Origin: Symsagittifera roscoffensis
Lineage: Eukaryota; Xenacoelomorpha; Acoela; Convolutidae
Direction of reading: 5' to 3'
NCBI RefSeq assembly: GCF_963678635.1
Contig: NW_026970721.1
Span: 18,982-82,981, forward strand
Length of the DNA: 64,000 nt
The translations under genes were made by a program, and so were the position numbers. Below the pieces are notes generated by a model. It did not search any database and was not told the origin of the DNA. It worked only from the letters and a program-made list of their open reading frames with translations. Shown one piece after another: positions 34,243-45,857 of this stretch; positions within the stretch are counted from its first letter, which is position 1, and every line of letters begins with the position of its first letter.

Positions 34243-37200
34243 ATGAGTCTAGACAAGTCAAGAATACCTAAACGAGGTAATAGCTCTAGGAAATTCATAC
34301 CTGAAAAGCAAAGAAAAGCAATGACCGACCCTTTTGTGGAACGGATCACACGAACCCGGACCGGCAAGGGGAAGATGGTTTCAGGCAGAATGGTTGAAAC
34401 CAGGATCCAGAAGTCCTCAGAAGAGCAAAAAGCTATGTTAGAAGTGGAGGTCCATCCGGACCAGGCCATGCATGAGAACGAAGAAACGCATGGGCCGGAC
34501 GGGAGAGGGAACAGAAGGCTAGCAAGTGAATCTACTCCGGTAGAACAAGGCTATGATTTTGCCACTTCCACCGGGACACTGGACCGAGAAGAGATGTCGG
34601 AACTGTCCGACATCTCTACTGAAACTGTGGCAAATAGGAGATCTCCCACAGACAATACCATGATGGCAGATGTGACGGAGAAACAGACTACGTCCTCATC
34701 GTTCACAGAAAGAATGAAGAAAACTTTAGGGAACATCTTTCCATTCACCATGGGAGTGGGCACAGGAAATGAAGGGGAATCCCAGGAGGAAGAAGAGGAC
34801 GATGATGAGCAAGTGGACTTTGGATCTCAAGTCAGCCTCAATAGTTCAACCCAGGAGAATGAGCCATACATCAACAGAGGGACTGGAAACATAGACAAAT
34901 TTGGTGTGGTGAGAACGATAAGTAAAGACACAAACACATCAGGCAAGTCAAGAGAATTTGTGAATATGACAATTTTGGAGACGCGAACTGGGGAGAATAG
35001 AAAAATAGGGCTAGGCAACGCGTCGGCGGAACCAGAAATGGATGATGAAAAAACGTCGAGACAGAGAATCAAAGCCCGAATCTCGTCCAGCACAAAGCTG
35101 CCTGGGACAGACAGGATGACACCGCCACTAGTGACGCCACTAGTGGAAAACGGGGCATCATTAGAAGAAGCCTTGAACAACATAGTGAGCAGTATAGGAG
35201 AACAAAATGAACAGATGTCCATAAGAATGAGTGAGCTAGAAAGTGTAGTCCACGTTGAAAGAGAAAGTCTGCGGGAAGAAATAAACTGAAACAGACAAGA
35301 AGCTTGTAGAAGCGAAAACGTTTGAAGGAAAGAACAGATGAGCACGTAGCGAAGAACTTGTCGCATATGACAAGAGAAGCGGAACAGAGAGAGTTACGCT
35401 TAGAAGACGATATGGAAAAGTTAAGAACGCAACAATAACAGACTCTTGGGACTCTTGACACAAAGATAGATGCGATGATGGAGAGGCGAACCCTGGCCAT
35501 CATGGACAGGTTGGACGGGCTACTTGGAAGCAGGAGTGGACCAAGAGAAGGAGAACCGAGTTCGGGAGGTCCGAGCAGGGAACCGAAGGTGAACTTCAAT
35601 GACCATCAAAGGACAAGGACATATGGATCCACTAGAGGCAGGAGCAGCTCATCAAGCTATACCACAAGAGATTATAGAACATGGGGCCACAACAGTAGGG
35701 CAAGATCAACAGGGAACAGACAGACCTCGAATGAAAGACCGACACAAGGCACACATGCAACTGGGAGAGGTGATTCCAGTAACAGGAGACATGCCAGCCC
35801 AGGGAAGGTTCGTGTGGGCCAAGGAGGAAATAGTCACGGTGATTCGGATTGTAGGGATGCATCAAATAGAGAACCCTTAGTAGGGGGTGACGATACTCAG
35901 GCAGGACACTCAAGGGATGCTACGGCAATGGCCACAGCCTTTGAACCCCTAAACAGGTCTTTGGACACATTCCTTACAAGGTTATCCAGAACCAATGAAC
36001 GCAGTGAGAAGTCCAGAAGAGTCTTTAAGAAATCAAGATGCTATAAAGACGAATCTGATGGCTGTATTGATAGCTGGATAGAGGTAATGAAACTGTATTT
36101 CGAGGAAGAGGACTTGTCTGAAAGACAAGAATGCAGTGCGCTCACCAGTAACTTGGAAGGGACAGCCCTGAACTGTGTCATGGCCAAGAAGAAATATCAG
36201 CGTGACACAGCCGAGAAAATCTTCGAAATCTTGTTAAACCGTTTTGGATCAGGGGTGCAGGGGCACCAGGCGATGATGCGCTTCGAGAAACGGAGGCAAC
36301 GGGAAAATGAAACGATAGACACGTTTCTAGATGACTTGGAAATGCTGAGAAGACGCAGCCAACCGGATGAGTCAAACCGAAGGATGAACCTGGCATTAGC
36401 CTCAAAAATCATCGATGGTGTGAAGAATGATGAACTTCGAACAATGCTGGCAACGCATTACACACCACTATCAACCAATGTGCCATCACCAGAGGAGTTG
36501 AGGCTTAAGTCAAAAGAATATCTTTTATTGAAACCTCTTTCGAGATCTGGTTATTATAAGAACAATTATGGCAATTTTAACAACGGGCCAGCAAACCAAG
36601 GGAACAACTAGTACAAGCCGAGGGATGACATGGACAAGAGCCGCTCTTGTGCCAATTCCAGTTCAACGGACCATCATGTGTCAGCACGCCCAACTTACAA
36701 ACAAGGCATGAAAGCAACAGGCTTTAGCCTCGAGGACGAAGATGCGTCAGAAGTTGATCATGAGGATTTCATGAGAGGAGTCATTGCAAAATTCGGCCCG
36801 AAATGTTTCTTTTGCAACTCGGAAGGTCATTTTAAATCAGATTGTCCGCAATTCTTGGATGCAGTGGCAGACATCAAGAATCCAAGGCATGAAGAAGCTT
36901 TGTCAGGAGTGAAAGCCAACAAGGCTCGCCTGTTGAGTGAAGCGGAGGCGCGCAGAAAAGACAAACCGCAAGAGCTGGCGACGAAGAAAATGCAAGCGGT
37001 AACTGAAGAGACATGTGAACCGGAACCAGTGACTGCGGCCGATGACTTCAAGATTGATTATAGGGCAGCCGTGAGGGATGCTCTAAACAGAGTGCTGCAT
37101 GAACTGGTGACTAAAGAGATCGAACAAAAAGTGAAACTCGAACTGGAAAATGAGAAATTACAGGAGCAACTGAATACCTTCGAAGCAATGGAGGTCGAAG

Positions 37201-37586
37201 AGACAAAAGCACCAAACAGTTTGAGCATGAAACTTAACGTGATCTCCGGCCAGAGGTTCGGCATGGTGCCGCAAGGAAGCAAGATACATTCGATAATCTC
37301 GTTGGCTGGACACCAAGTAATCAGAAATCTGAGTGAACCATCAGAGTTCACTTTGATGCATTTGGACACATATGCAGATTATCTGAGGCAGGTGGGGCCA
37401 CGCACTGAGTCGAGAGCTGTGCGAGCACTACTAACGACGGGTGGCCCTCGCATAAAGAAACTTCATGGACGCTACATGGAAGTCTATGGGCCGTATCAAG
37501 TGATGCTGAACGTAGATGGAATCAGTATCTATACTAGAACTTATGTGACAGATCTATTTGGGGGAGGACGAACTCAAAATCCGTAG
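34243..37586 (+). pseudogene. gag: E2 gag, nearly complete but interrupted
   Basis: Start chosen at ATG 34,243, the first Met of a 348-codon frame: a basic then acidic, Ser/Thr/Glu-rich N-terminus ending in a coiled coil (NEQMSIRMSELESVV) that stops at TGA 35,287. After a frameshift, 35,475-37,586 carries an Arg/Ser/Gly-rich linker, the retrotrans_gag core (YKDESDGCIDSW, then RQECSALTSNLEGTALNC), a CCHC knuckle C-X2-C-X4-H-X4-C at 36,804-36,845, a coiled coil and a conserved C-terminal part (MHLDTYADYLRQ). One TAG at 36,609-36,611 interrupts it where E1 has Trp. Total about 1,100 codons, long for gypsy Gag. Binds and packages element RNA. Confidence 0.88.
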
Positions 37587-37589
37587 AAT

Positions 37590-38480
37590 AGGCCATGACG
37601 CTATGATGGAACAAGACGCGGTACACATTGGATACGAATCTGCTCGACACCTATGGCATGAAAATCGGAGTCACAGGGCTTCTGGACACAGGAGCGGTGG
37701 TGAGCGTGATGCCGATAAAAACTTGGGAAAGAATGGGCTTCACGAGGGAAGATCTAATTCCGACGAATCTCCGACTCGCCGCCGCCAATCGAGGAGCGAT
37801 TTACGTAGCCGGAAGAACGCCGATAACAGTTCTCCACATGGGAGGACGAGATCTATGGATGAGCTTCCTGGTAGTAGAGAATTTAGACAACGCCGACCAA
37901 TTCATCTTGGGCAGAGATTTTGTCAGGAATTTTGACGTGATGATTGACTTGAACAACGGTCTAATTAGGATTAGGAACTCGGATCGGAATTATGTTAAGA
38001 AACCGATTAATAGAATAATTACCAACGAAAACAAGGTACCAATTTTTTGGTACCAAAACAAGGTACCAAAATGTTTTTAGACAGAAAAGTAAAACTACAG
38101 CCAGGACAGGCTGTGGTGGCAATTTTTAGAATGAGAAATTTGAATTCGTTAAGTGATAGTAAACAGGTTTCTCGGTAACGCGAAACGGACTGTGTGTCAG
38201 TTTGTTATTGAACACACTGGACACCATGGTTTCAATCCAGCGTGTAAAGTAGCTTGGTTACGCTTTGCCGATGAGGACCGACTATGAGGAGACACAAAAC
38301 TTGAAGAAACATAGTGTGAAAGACTATCCTTATCATGCCAACAAAGATAAAATTTTAAAGGGCATTAATGAATTAAAATCTATTCATAAATTGTTTTCAA
38401 TGAAATCCGAAACGGACGACCCCTTTATCGAGCTGCTCGAATTTTCTGGAACGCCCCTCGTCATATGAATTAGAATCTGA
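37590..38480 (+). pseudogene. pol: E2 protease and linker, broken downstream
   Basis: Retropepsin-like protease in a frame different from gag. Active-site DTGA is at 37,685-37,696, then YVAGRTPITVL and QFILGRDFVRNFDVMIDL; the frame ends at 38,080. A triple GGTACC-containing repetition at 38,035-38,068 and a deletion of roughly 50 bp near 38,175, compared with E1, destroy the linker frame. A residual frame at 38,265-38,468 covers the pre-RT linker. Gag-Pol would have to be joined by frameshifting, but the junction (37,560-37,630) is too damaged to identify a slip site. Confidence 0.82.
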
Positions 38481-38490
38481 CAAACCGGTT

Positions 38491-40325
38491 TTGCCAGAGA
38501 TAGAAAATTTAAGAGGGAAAATAGGTGAGGGAGATTTCGAAAAATTGCGGGACGTTTTAAATCGGAACGCAGACGTATTTTCAAAACATAAAGCGGATAT
38601 CGGTTGCTGTAACTTCGTCGAACACGAAATTGAACTGGAAGAAGGCGCCGTTCCGCACAGAGAAGGCGCGATACGAATGACGCCACACAAATCGGAAGCG
38701 TGCCGAGCGGAAATAGAAATGCTGCTCGAATACGACATGATAGAACCCTCGAAATTGCCGTGGGCATGTGGGGTGGTAATGGCAAAAAAGAAAGGGGGCA
38801 GCTAAGATTTTGTTGCGACTTTCGCTATTTGAACGCAGTGACGATAAAAGATGCTTACCCAATACCGCGAATAAACGAGAACCTCTTCAAACTTGGTGAT
38901 GCCAAGTTCTTCACAACACTGGACTTGGGTTCGGCCTTTTGGCAGGTCCCTCTGCAGAAGAAGGATAGGGAGAAAACCGTATTCGCGTGCGAATTGGGGT
39001 TGTACCAGTGGAAGAGGATGCCCTTCAGCTTGTGCAATGCAACGGCCACTTTTCAAAGACTGATCGCTCAGGCTTTGACCAGAGTGACCAAAAAGTACGG
39101 GAATCTCGTGATGTGTTACGTGGATGACGTAGTCATAGCGACACCGACCCTGGAAGACCACATTGATCGGCTCGATGAGGTCTTTGGATGCATGAAAAGA
39201 GCAAGCTTGAAATGCAAACCATCAAAATGTGAAATCCTTAGGGATTCGATTAAGTACCTGAGAAGAATGGTGGACAGGCATGGTGTGAGGCCGGATCCGA
39301 AAGCAGTAGAGGCTGTGTTGACATGGAAGGCTCCGAGAACGGACACACAGCTAATGAGCTTCCTGGGGTTTGCCAATTATTACTGTGAATTCATCAAAGG
39401 GTATGCAGACAAGGTGTATGCAATGCAGAGGCTGATGCGCAACAAAGGAAAGATTTTCGAATGGAACGATGAAGAACATGTTGCCTTCGAGAACATAAAG
39501 CGGGAACTGTGCGAAGCACCAGTGCTAGGTATGCCTACAGAAAATGGCATGTATGTTCTTGACACAGACGCGTCGGTAGTAGCCATCTCAGGAATATTGC
39601 ATCAGGAGCAAGAATGGAATGGAAGAACGGTTCTCCGTCCCATTGCATATAGCAGCAAGGTCTTGAGTGACACTGAGATGAAATATCAAGCACCAAAAGC
39701 AGAAATGTTTGCAGTAGTCACTTTTGTGGAAAAGTACCGTACATACTTGGGGAGCGCTCCCTTCAAGTTACGCGTAGACAGCAGAGCGTTATCCTGGTTG
39801 AAGACCTACTAGATGGATCAGAGTTATATTGGTAGATGAATAGTAAGATTGGATGGCTACCACATGATAATCGAGCACAGGATGCTTGACAAACACCAGA
39901 ATGCTGACAGCCTCAGTAAGAAAACTGAGTTCTATGAAAGATTGGAGCAGAAGCAAGCCAATCAAGCAGAAATAAAGGAGTTATTCTCGTTTCTGGACAA
40001 AGAAATTTATGAAGCGCTTCCCTTAACGAGATGGTTGAATAAGTCTGGACATCCAATTCCAGGGCAACCTGAGTTACCTGTCGAGAAAGCAGCCGAGATA
40101 AAAAATCCTATCCAAAAGGGACCCGGTGCCCTTGGATCTGTTGCTGCGCTCAAACCTGGTCCAGCAGGAACTGTCTCGCATGAACATAAACAGCCTCTCA
40201 CTGCTGGACAAAACGGTGCAGGTAACAACGCAAGTGATGCGGATGCTGGGTGGATTGTTAGAGAGAGAAGTGACCAGAGACGACCCCGAGTGAGCAGCAG
40301 CCATGGCATCACTGACAGTCAGTGA
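38491..40325 (+). pseudogene. pol: E2 reverse transcriptase and RNase H, three interruptions
   Basis: RT begins in the 38,491 frame (DVFSKHKADIGCC, then WACGVVMAKKKG). A 1-bp deletion near 38,801 moves it into the 38,700-40,325 frame: CCDFRYLNAVT, YPIPRI, FFTTLDLGSAFWQVP, WKRMPFSLCNATATFQR, YVDD at 39,117-39,128, LMSFLGFANYY, RNase H DTDAS, SKVLSDTEMKY, and IIEHR...HQNADSLS. TAG at 39,810 and TGA at 39,837 interrupt the RNase H end. Catalytic residues of RT are intact, unlike E1. It converts element RNA to cDNA in cytoplasmic particles. The tail of the frame beyond about 40,100 is out of phase with E1. Confidence 0.92.
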
Positions 40326-41294
40326 GAAGGTGAAGATCATGCCGTCAATACGACAACACAAAGACAACGAGAGGGATTGTAGGTCAATAGTTCAGCAACT
40401 AGTACCCTCAATACCCCAAGAGGTGTTAATGAATACTTCATACGGTCGGAAAGAACAAGGTAACGATACGCGAAAGAAAACCGTTACCTTTGAGGACCAA
40501 GATGGAGAAGGTGAGAAGGTTGAACGAAAGCTTGAGCAAGATTGTTTGTCCGGGGAGACAAATGGCGAGAAAGGCCGGCGAGTTCGAGACCAACATCCGG
40601 GACAAGGAAGTATGTCCGGGGAGTCTGAGATAGATGAAAAAGTTCCTGACAAGAGACAGGACCTGGGGAACAAGGTTTTGTCCGGGAAGTTCGGATGGAT
40701 GCGAAGAAGGCACGGACCTGATCTGAAGGAGGGTGCAGACTCCATCACAGACTCTTCAATAGATGACAGTTCCAGGAACTCAGGTATTGACACATACTCA
40801 GACAGGAACTCGAGCTCGGTATCAGAACTATCAGAACTAGTGATCCACACACTGCTAGTGGAAACTCGTGCAAGGGATTTGGATAGCGAAGTGTACCAGG
40901 ACCCTGACAGTGATCGCTACCTCATACCAAGCGAAAGAGTCTTTGACAACGCAGCGGATGACTTGGAAACGATAGCGGTATCGAAGCGGTCGATAAGTGT
41001 GTTGCCGCAAAAAGAGGTATTCAGGACTGACCTACAGCCGTTCAAACAAGAAACACAGCCGTTGGCGAAGATTTGGTGCGTTAAGATGGAAGAAGACACA
41101 CACCAACCCAATGAGATGAATGGTCAGATGACGGTCATGAAGACATACTTGAAGGCGAGATACAGACTCTCGGACCTACTAGGGGCGCAGAGAAATGACC
41201 GCATGACAAGTAACCTGAAAAGGTTGATAGAAAATGGTGCACCAGAAAAGGTGACCTGGAAAAATACAGTTACCGTATCCTGAGACAGTACTTC
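40303..41294 (+). pseudogene. pol: E2 RNase H-integrase spacer
   Basis: A 326-codon frame to 41,283. It is acidic, with three LSGE/MSGE/LSGK motifs encoded by TGTCCGGGGAG-type DNA near 40,548, 40,612 and 40,678, a Ser/Asp-rich stretch, and a conserved helical block (AADDLETIAVSKRS, YLKARYRLSDLL, RMTSNLKRLIE). It matches the E1 spacer block by block. No catalytic motif was recognised. A frameshift near 41,265 separates it from integrase. Confidence 0.7.
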
Positions 41295-43235
41295 GTGCAG
41301 AAAAAGGGGGGGTTATATTTGAACAAGGATGGGATTGTGGCTTGCAAGAGAAGAGAAGAAGACAAATTCCTATACAAGTATAACGCGATAGTGTGGCCGC
41401 AACTCTATCAGACAGAACTATTATTCAGGTCGCATGATCAGATGGGCCATCAACGGATCGACAAAGTGTATCAGAGGATCCTGAAGCGCTTTGAGTGGCC
41501 TGGAATGAAAAAGGCATGTGAGAAGTGAGTAACAGCGTGCCTGTCATGCCAACAGGTCAAGGATCCAAGGAAATTGCGATTTCCTTTACAATCGATCGAG
41601 TCGTCTGAATTCAACGAGGTGGTGCAGATAGATCAGCAAAAGATATGCATGACAGACAGCGGTTATAACCAAGCCCTGGTCATGATAGATCAGTTCACGA
41701 AGTATGCAGAGGCCGTGCCCTGCATAACTGCCTCGGCGGAAGAGACATGCGACCACCTGATCAATACGTGGATAGCGAGACATGGTTGTCCGATGACGTT
41801 TCAATCAGATAATGGACCAGCTTTCGTATGAGAACTAACGAAAGAGCTTATGAGACGCTCACAGGTTGCTCAAGCTCACTCCACGACATACCACCCCCAG
41901 ACGAATGGCTTAGTGGAAAGACAGAATAGAACGTTAGTGTCGATGCTGAGGGTATATTGTTCTAGGTACATGACCGATTGGGACAGATACCTTCCACAGG
42001 TGAAGTGAGCCTATAATAGCACGCAACACTCCACCACAGGAGTTAGCCCACACATGATGCTAACTGGACACGAGAAGTCTTTACCCTTAACATTTTTCTA
42101 CCCAGAGTATGAGGGAAAGAAAACGTCTCCACAGGTCTACGTGAGGGATGTGATCAGACGTCAACAGGAGTTGAACGATTTGTGTAGACGAAATACTCAG
42201 CAAGCACAGGCAAGGCAGAGGAAAAAAAATCGACAAGAAAGCAGCTGGTGCAAAAACTTACTCGGTGGGAGACTAAGTGTGGGTATTTCAGAACGTTATA
42301 CCACCGAGAGGAATCTAAAAGCTCCTAAAAAGTGGAGGGGACCCTTCATGATTACGGAAGTGCACCAGGAGAGACGCTTTTATAGACTGAGTACTGGCCG
42401 AGCCGCCCACTACGAGAACATTAAGCCACACAATCCATCGACAGAAGACTGGTGTATACCCGCAGAGATGGAAGAAGGGGATTATCTAATGATGGATCCT
42501 GCTTGTGAGGTCAACGAGAAGGGCACCCGGGAGAAGAACGATGGAAACGAAGTCGTCGAGGAAGGAACAAATACACCACTGGACCTGGATCCAAACGAGA
42601 AGATCGAAGCGGACGATGAAACCTTACCATACGCAGAGGAAGATTGGCAGGATCCCGAACAGATGGAAGTTCCCAAAAATTTGGAACCAGATCTCCCGTT
42701 CACGATACAGACTCGACAGGGCGACGGGACAAGACCCAAAAAGAAATATAACCCTTACGGTGACGACTTTGTAGTATGCAGGATATATCTGAAAAAGATA
42801 GTGGAAGAAATGAAAGGCATAACAGTCTCACAAGACATCGACATAGTAGATGACCACGACCAGGAATGGATCGAGGACCGGTCGAAACCCGAAGTAGAAT
42901 TCGACGAGGAGCAACGGGATTCCTACGAAGAAGATCTCACAAACCTGCGAGTCTTGGAGTGGCTGAACGAAATGACATCAGACCCTAAAGAGACCAGTGT
43001 CACAATTCAAGACGTGGATCGTGAAAGCATGAAATACATCAAGACCGAACGAGATGATCCTTCCTGGGCTGCCCAGGAAGGGCAACTACTCATTCAGGCT
43101 TCTAACCTCGACTTGATATCCGGTATGCGATCGACGGGGACGTCGATGTATATTTTTGTCCGGGAAGTGGGGGTAGGACTTACCCACACTGAAAACTTGA
43201 TAATAAAAAAATTAAGAATAGCAAGAGAGACATGA
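41295..43235 (+). pseudogene. pol: E2 integrase with intact D,D35E but three in-frame UGA codons
   Basis: One frame from 41,295 to a fourth TGA at 43,233. It contains the His/Cys zinc-binding region (RSHDQMGHQRIDKV, FEWPGMKKACE, ACLSCQQ), the first Asp at 41,631 (VVQIDQ), the second at 41,808 (QSDNGPAF) and Glu at 41,916 (NGLVERQNRTL). The spacing D2-X35-E is canonical for retroviral/gypsy integrases. The SH3-like C-terminus (KKWRGPFMITEVHQ, YENIKPH) is followed by a long acidic linker. TGA codons at 41,526, 41,829 and 42,006 are the only in-frame stops. A short out-of-phase patch lies near 42,225-42,320. Confidence 0.92.
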
Positions 43236-43760
43236 GACTTAGAAGCAGAAACAGGCCAGGAACCTAAGAAACCTGACCTAAGGATGGTAGTTGAGTCATA
43301 TTTTAACTTACCAAATGAGTATTCAAGTAACATATTATTAACAGACAGTGATTTCATACGCACTAATAGAACGTGTGCGATAGCAATCACAGCAGACATG
43401 AGTTTTAGAACAGCGTTAGCGGCAGATTTTAAGAGAGAATACAAAAACGTGGAATTCCTTTGGAAGCAAAGACCAGGAGTAGGGGGCATAGCAGCCCTAC
43501 CTCCGGCGGCGTCACAGATACCGGGAAAATATCTATGCTTCTTGGTGACGAGGGCGACGGAGAGACAGCACGTGGACCCTGAGAACCTAGTCTTGTCCTT
43601 GACGAGATTGAGAGACTTCCTCGTGGAAATGGACGTGAAGGAGCTCTCGCTTCCAGTGTATGATCCGAACAGAGTGCGACTGCATCCTCGGGAATTGTAC
43701 GCGCTTGTACATGTGAAATTCTCTGATACTAAAATACAAGTATATCTACATAAGAAATAA
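43236..43760 (+). pseudogene. E2 macro-domain-like module at the pol C-terminus
   Basis: Same frame as integrase, after TGA 43,233 (E1 has Gly there), so normally the last ~175 residues of Pol. Sequence in order: ESYFNLPNEYSS, AADFKREYKNVEFLWKQRP, GVGGIAALPPA, GKYLCFLVTRAT, LVLSLTRLRDFLVEMDV, ELSLPVYDPNRV, and a final strand-like KIQVYLHKK. The arrangement parallels TARG1/ALC1-type macro domains (AxLFKKKFGGVQEL..Q, G.VAVL, YYLITKK, NL..SL..M..H, LSMPRIG). The GAG and GCGLD-type phosphate-binding loops are replaced, so it may be a non-catalytic or structural derivative. Present in E1 too. Confidence 0.62.
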
Positions 43761-44121
43761 TACTTAAGTATGGGCTGAGTGACGTGCAAGAGGGTGTTAG
43801 GCTAAAGACTAAGTGATGTGGTGTGTGATATGTGTGTTATGTTATGTTATGTGTTATGTTATTAAGATCTTGGGTAAGAAGGGGTTAGTGAGCATGAACA
43901 ACTGAATTACGATCTTAGGAATAGATCCGAATTCTTAGGTCGAATTCCAAAATTTTAGAGACCGATTGATATTAATTATTTTTAGGACCAGAATCTTTTT
44001 ATCTGACTGCTTTTAAATGAGTTGTGATATTCGTGACCTCTTTTCTAGATCCTGATTGATCATTTAATTGCTCACTTGAGTCAAACCTTGGAATCAAATC
44101 AAATCGAACTTGAAGAACAGA
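43761..44121 (+). other. noncoding gap between E2 pol and the accessory cassette
   Basis: 361 bp, T/A-rich, with a repeated GTTATGTTAT stretch near 43,840-43,860 and no frame. It ends GAAGAACAG just before ATG 44,122, a weak splice-acceptor-like context that would suit a subgenomic or spliced accessory mRNA; inference only. Confidence 0.45.
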
Positions 44122-45857
44122 ATGGATAATTTCAATTTGGATGAATTAATGGACCTGGCAGAGGCATGTGTAGGACCTATGGTAGATGCGATCTATCGTC
44201 GGCTAATGGAACGAGACTTTGCTCTGGAGGACCCAGAGGTAGTCATGTTGCTGACCGCCCTGATAAACAGCTTGGGGCATGACAACCGTGGGGACCGCCC
44301 CGCGTAAGTCCTATTGGTGGCAGCATACGGAGAGAGGGGAGTACTAGACCGCTCGAATATGAGAGTGATTAGGTGGAGAAACGGGGCTCTCTCAGGGAGT
44401 GACTTGGCGAATGAGCCTGGGTTGGGAAGTTCTAGGACTTATCAACCAGGTGAAATGCCTGTGCCCTCCAAGCCCAAACCTGGGCTGACGAGAATGCATC
44501 AGGAGATGAACAGCGAGGCTGCCTCGTCTGGTTCACAACTGAGAGCAGCTGTGCCACCAAAGAGGGCGAAAGTAGAACGAGGGGTTCAGACGAACCGAGC
44601 CATGCAAGACCTGGATGGAGTAGAAGACGAACTGGAAAGGACGAGAAGGGAGCTGGATGAGATGACTAAGACCATGCTCAGTACGGAGGAAGATAGGGAC
44701 ATGTGGAAGAGATTGTTCGAAGACTGCAACAAAAAGCAGAGCGGGGAGATTGAGCGCTTGAGGCGGGACTACAAAGAGCGGATGGCGTTGACAATAGCCG
44801 TGGAGAAGGTGATACCTGCAAGGAGTGTTCCTCGTGGGCAGTCCGCGATGGAGCTCTTGACGCCTCGGGAAATGAGTCAGACAACTGAAGCACTACCCCC
44901 GACAGCAGCAGGTCGAGTGACAATCCCGGACCCTAGTGACACCTCGGGTGATCCAGTCGTGGAACAAACGGTGAAGAGGCTGATAGAGACAGCTGGACGA
45001 CTAGTCGCCAACAAGAATGCACAAGGTTGCGGGGTGACTGCATCCTATGGAAAAATCGACGATGCGGGTAGAGTACGGCTCTTCCGAAGCGTGTTGACCA
45101 GAGAGGGAGTAAGCGACACGACACCACCAAGGGAGAGTTCTAAGGCCCCAGAGAGAAAATTACGGATGATGCCAGCGAAGAAAGTGTCTCGAGTAATAAA
45201 CGTACAGAAGAATAATCAGTTGATATATAGCTTCACGGGAGTCCCGAAGACAGATCCGAGAGCTTGCTTCAATCGAGCGACTTGGAACCCGGCAGTAAAC
45301 CTACAGCAACCGCCACTGGGGACATCACATCTGATACTGGGAGACAGCTTAGTCAGAGTGCTCTCGAAATTGAGGACCTCTTGGGTCACCACGGTGATGG
45401 CCTTCGGAGGCGCGACAAAAGCCCAGTTATATCGGATGGTGGAACTAATGAATCCAGGGAGGATCCCCAATGTGATGATGCTGGTTGGATCGAACAACAT
45501 CTCGAGAAGTTCGGATGAGGAGGAAGCACTATGGAAATCGATGATGGTGTGCTTGTTTACTACTCTCTGGCAGAAGTTCAACTGCGCGGTACTGACCGTT
45601 TGCACTGTGCCAATGAATGCAAGGAGCTTGACAGCAACAGTGAGAAGGCACAGGGAGAAGGAGTGGTCAGGTGGAACAATATCTTGAGGAATCTCGCAAG
45701 TCGGAATGCCGCAAGGATGATCCTCATGGACATCGAACATGAGTTGAGAGCTATGGATAAGGCCAGGCTGACCACGGACGGCATCCACTTCGATAGTATA
45801 GAAAGACAGGCTTGGCTGAACAGAGTCTTCCATAGGGGTGGGATGAGTTGGAAGTAG
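44122..45857 (+). pseudogene. E2 accessory protein: helical N-terminus, coiled coil, SGNH hydrolase
   Basis: ATG 44,122 opens a frame interrupted by TAA 44,305 (Glu in E1) and continuing to 45,687. It holds an N-terminal helical domain (ALEDPEVVMLLTALINSLG), a basic linker, a coiled coil (LERTRRELDEMTKTML..., GEIERLRRDYKERM, 44,620-44,800), a further linker, then an SGNH/GDSL-type hydrolase: GDS at 45,340-45,348 (nucleophile Ser), FGGAT, GSNN at 45,487-45,498, and after a frameshift near 45,650 the block V DGIHF (Asp 45,777, His 45,786). Esterase-plus-coiled-coil is the layout known from ORF1 proteins of some CR1/L2 LINEs, where lipid or ester substrates are suspected. In a gypsy-type element it is unusual. 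Substrate unknown. Confidence 0.72.

Noticed and set aside
41526-43235. UGA codons as selenocysteine or an altered genetic code
   Set aside because: No SECIS-like context was seen, Trp codons occur normally in the same frames, and the replaced residues vary (Cys, Gly, Trp).
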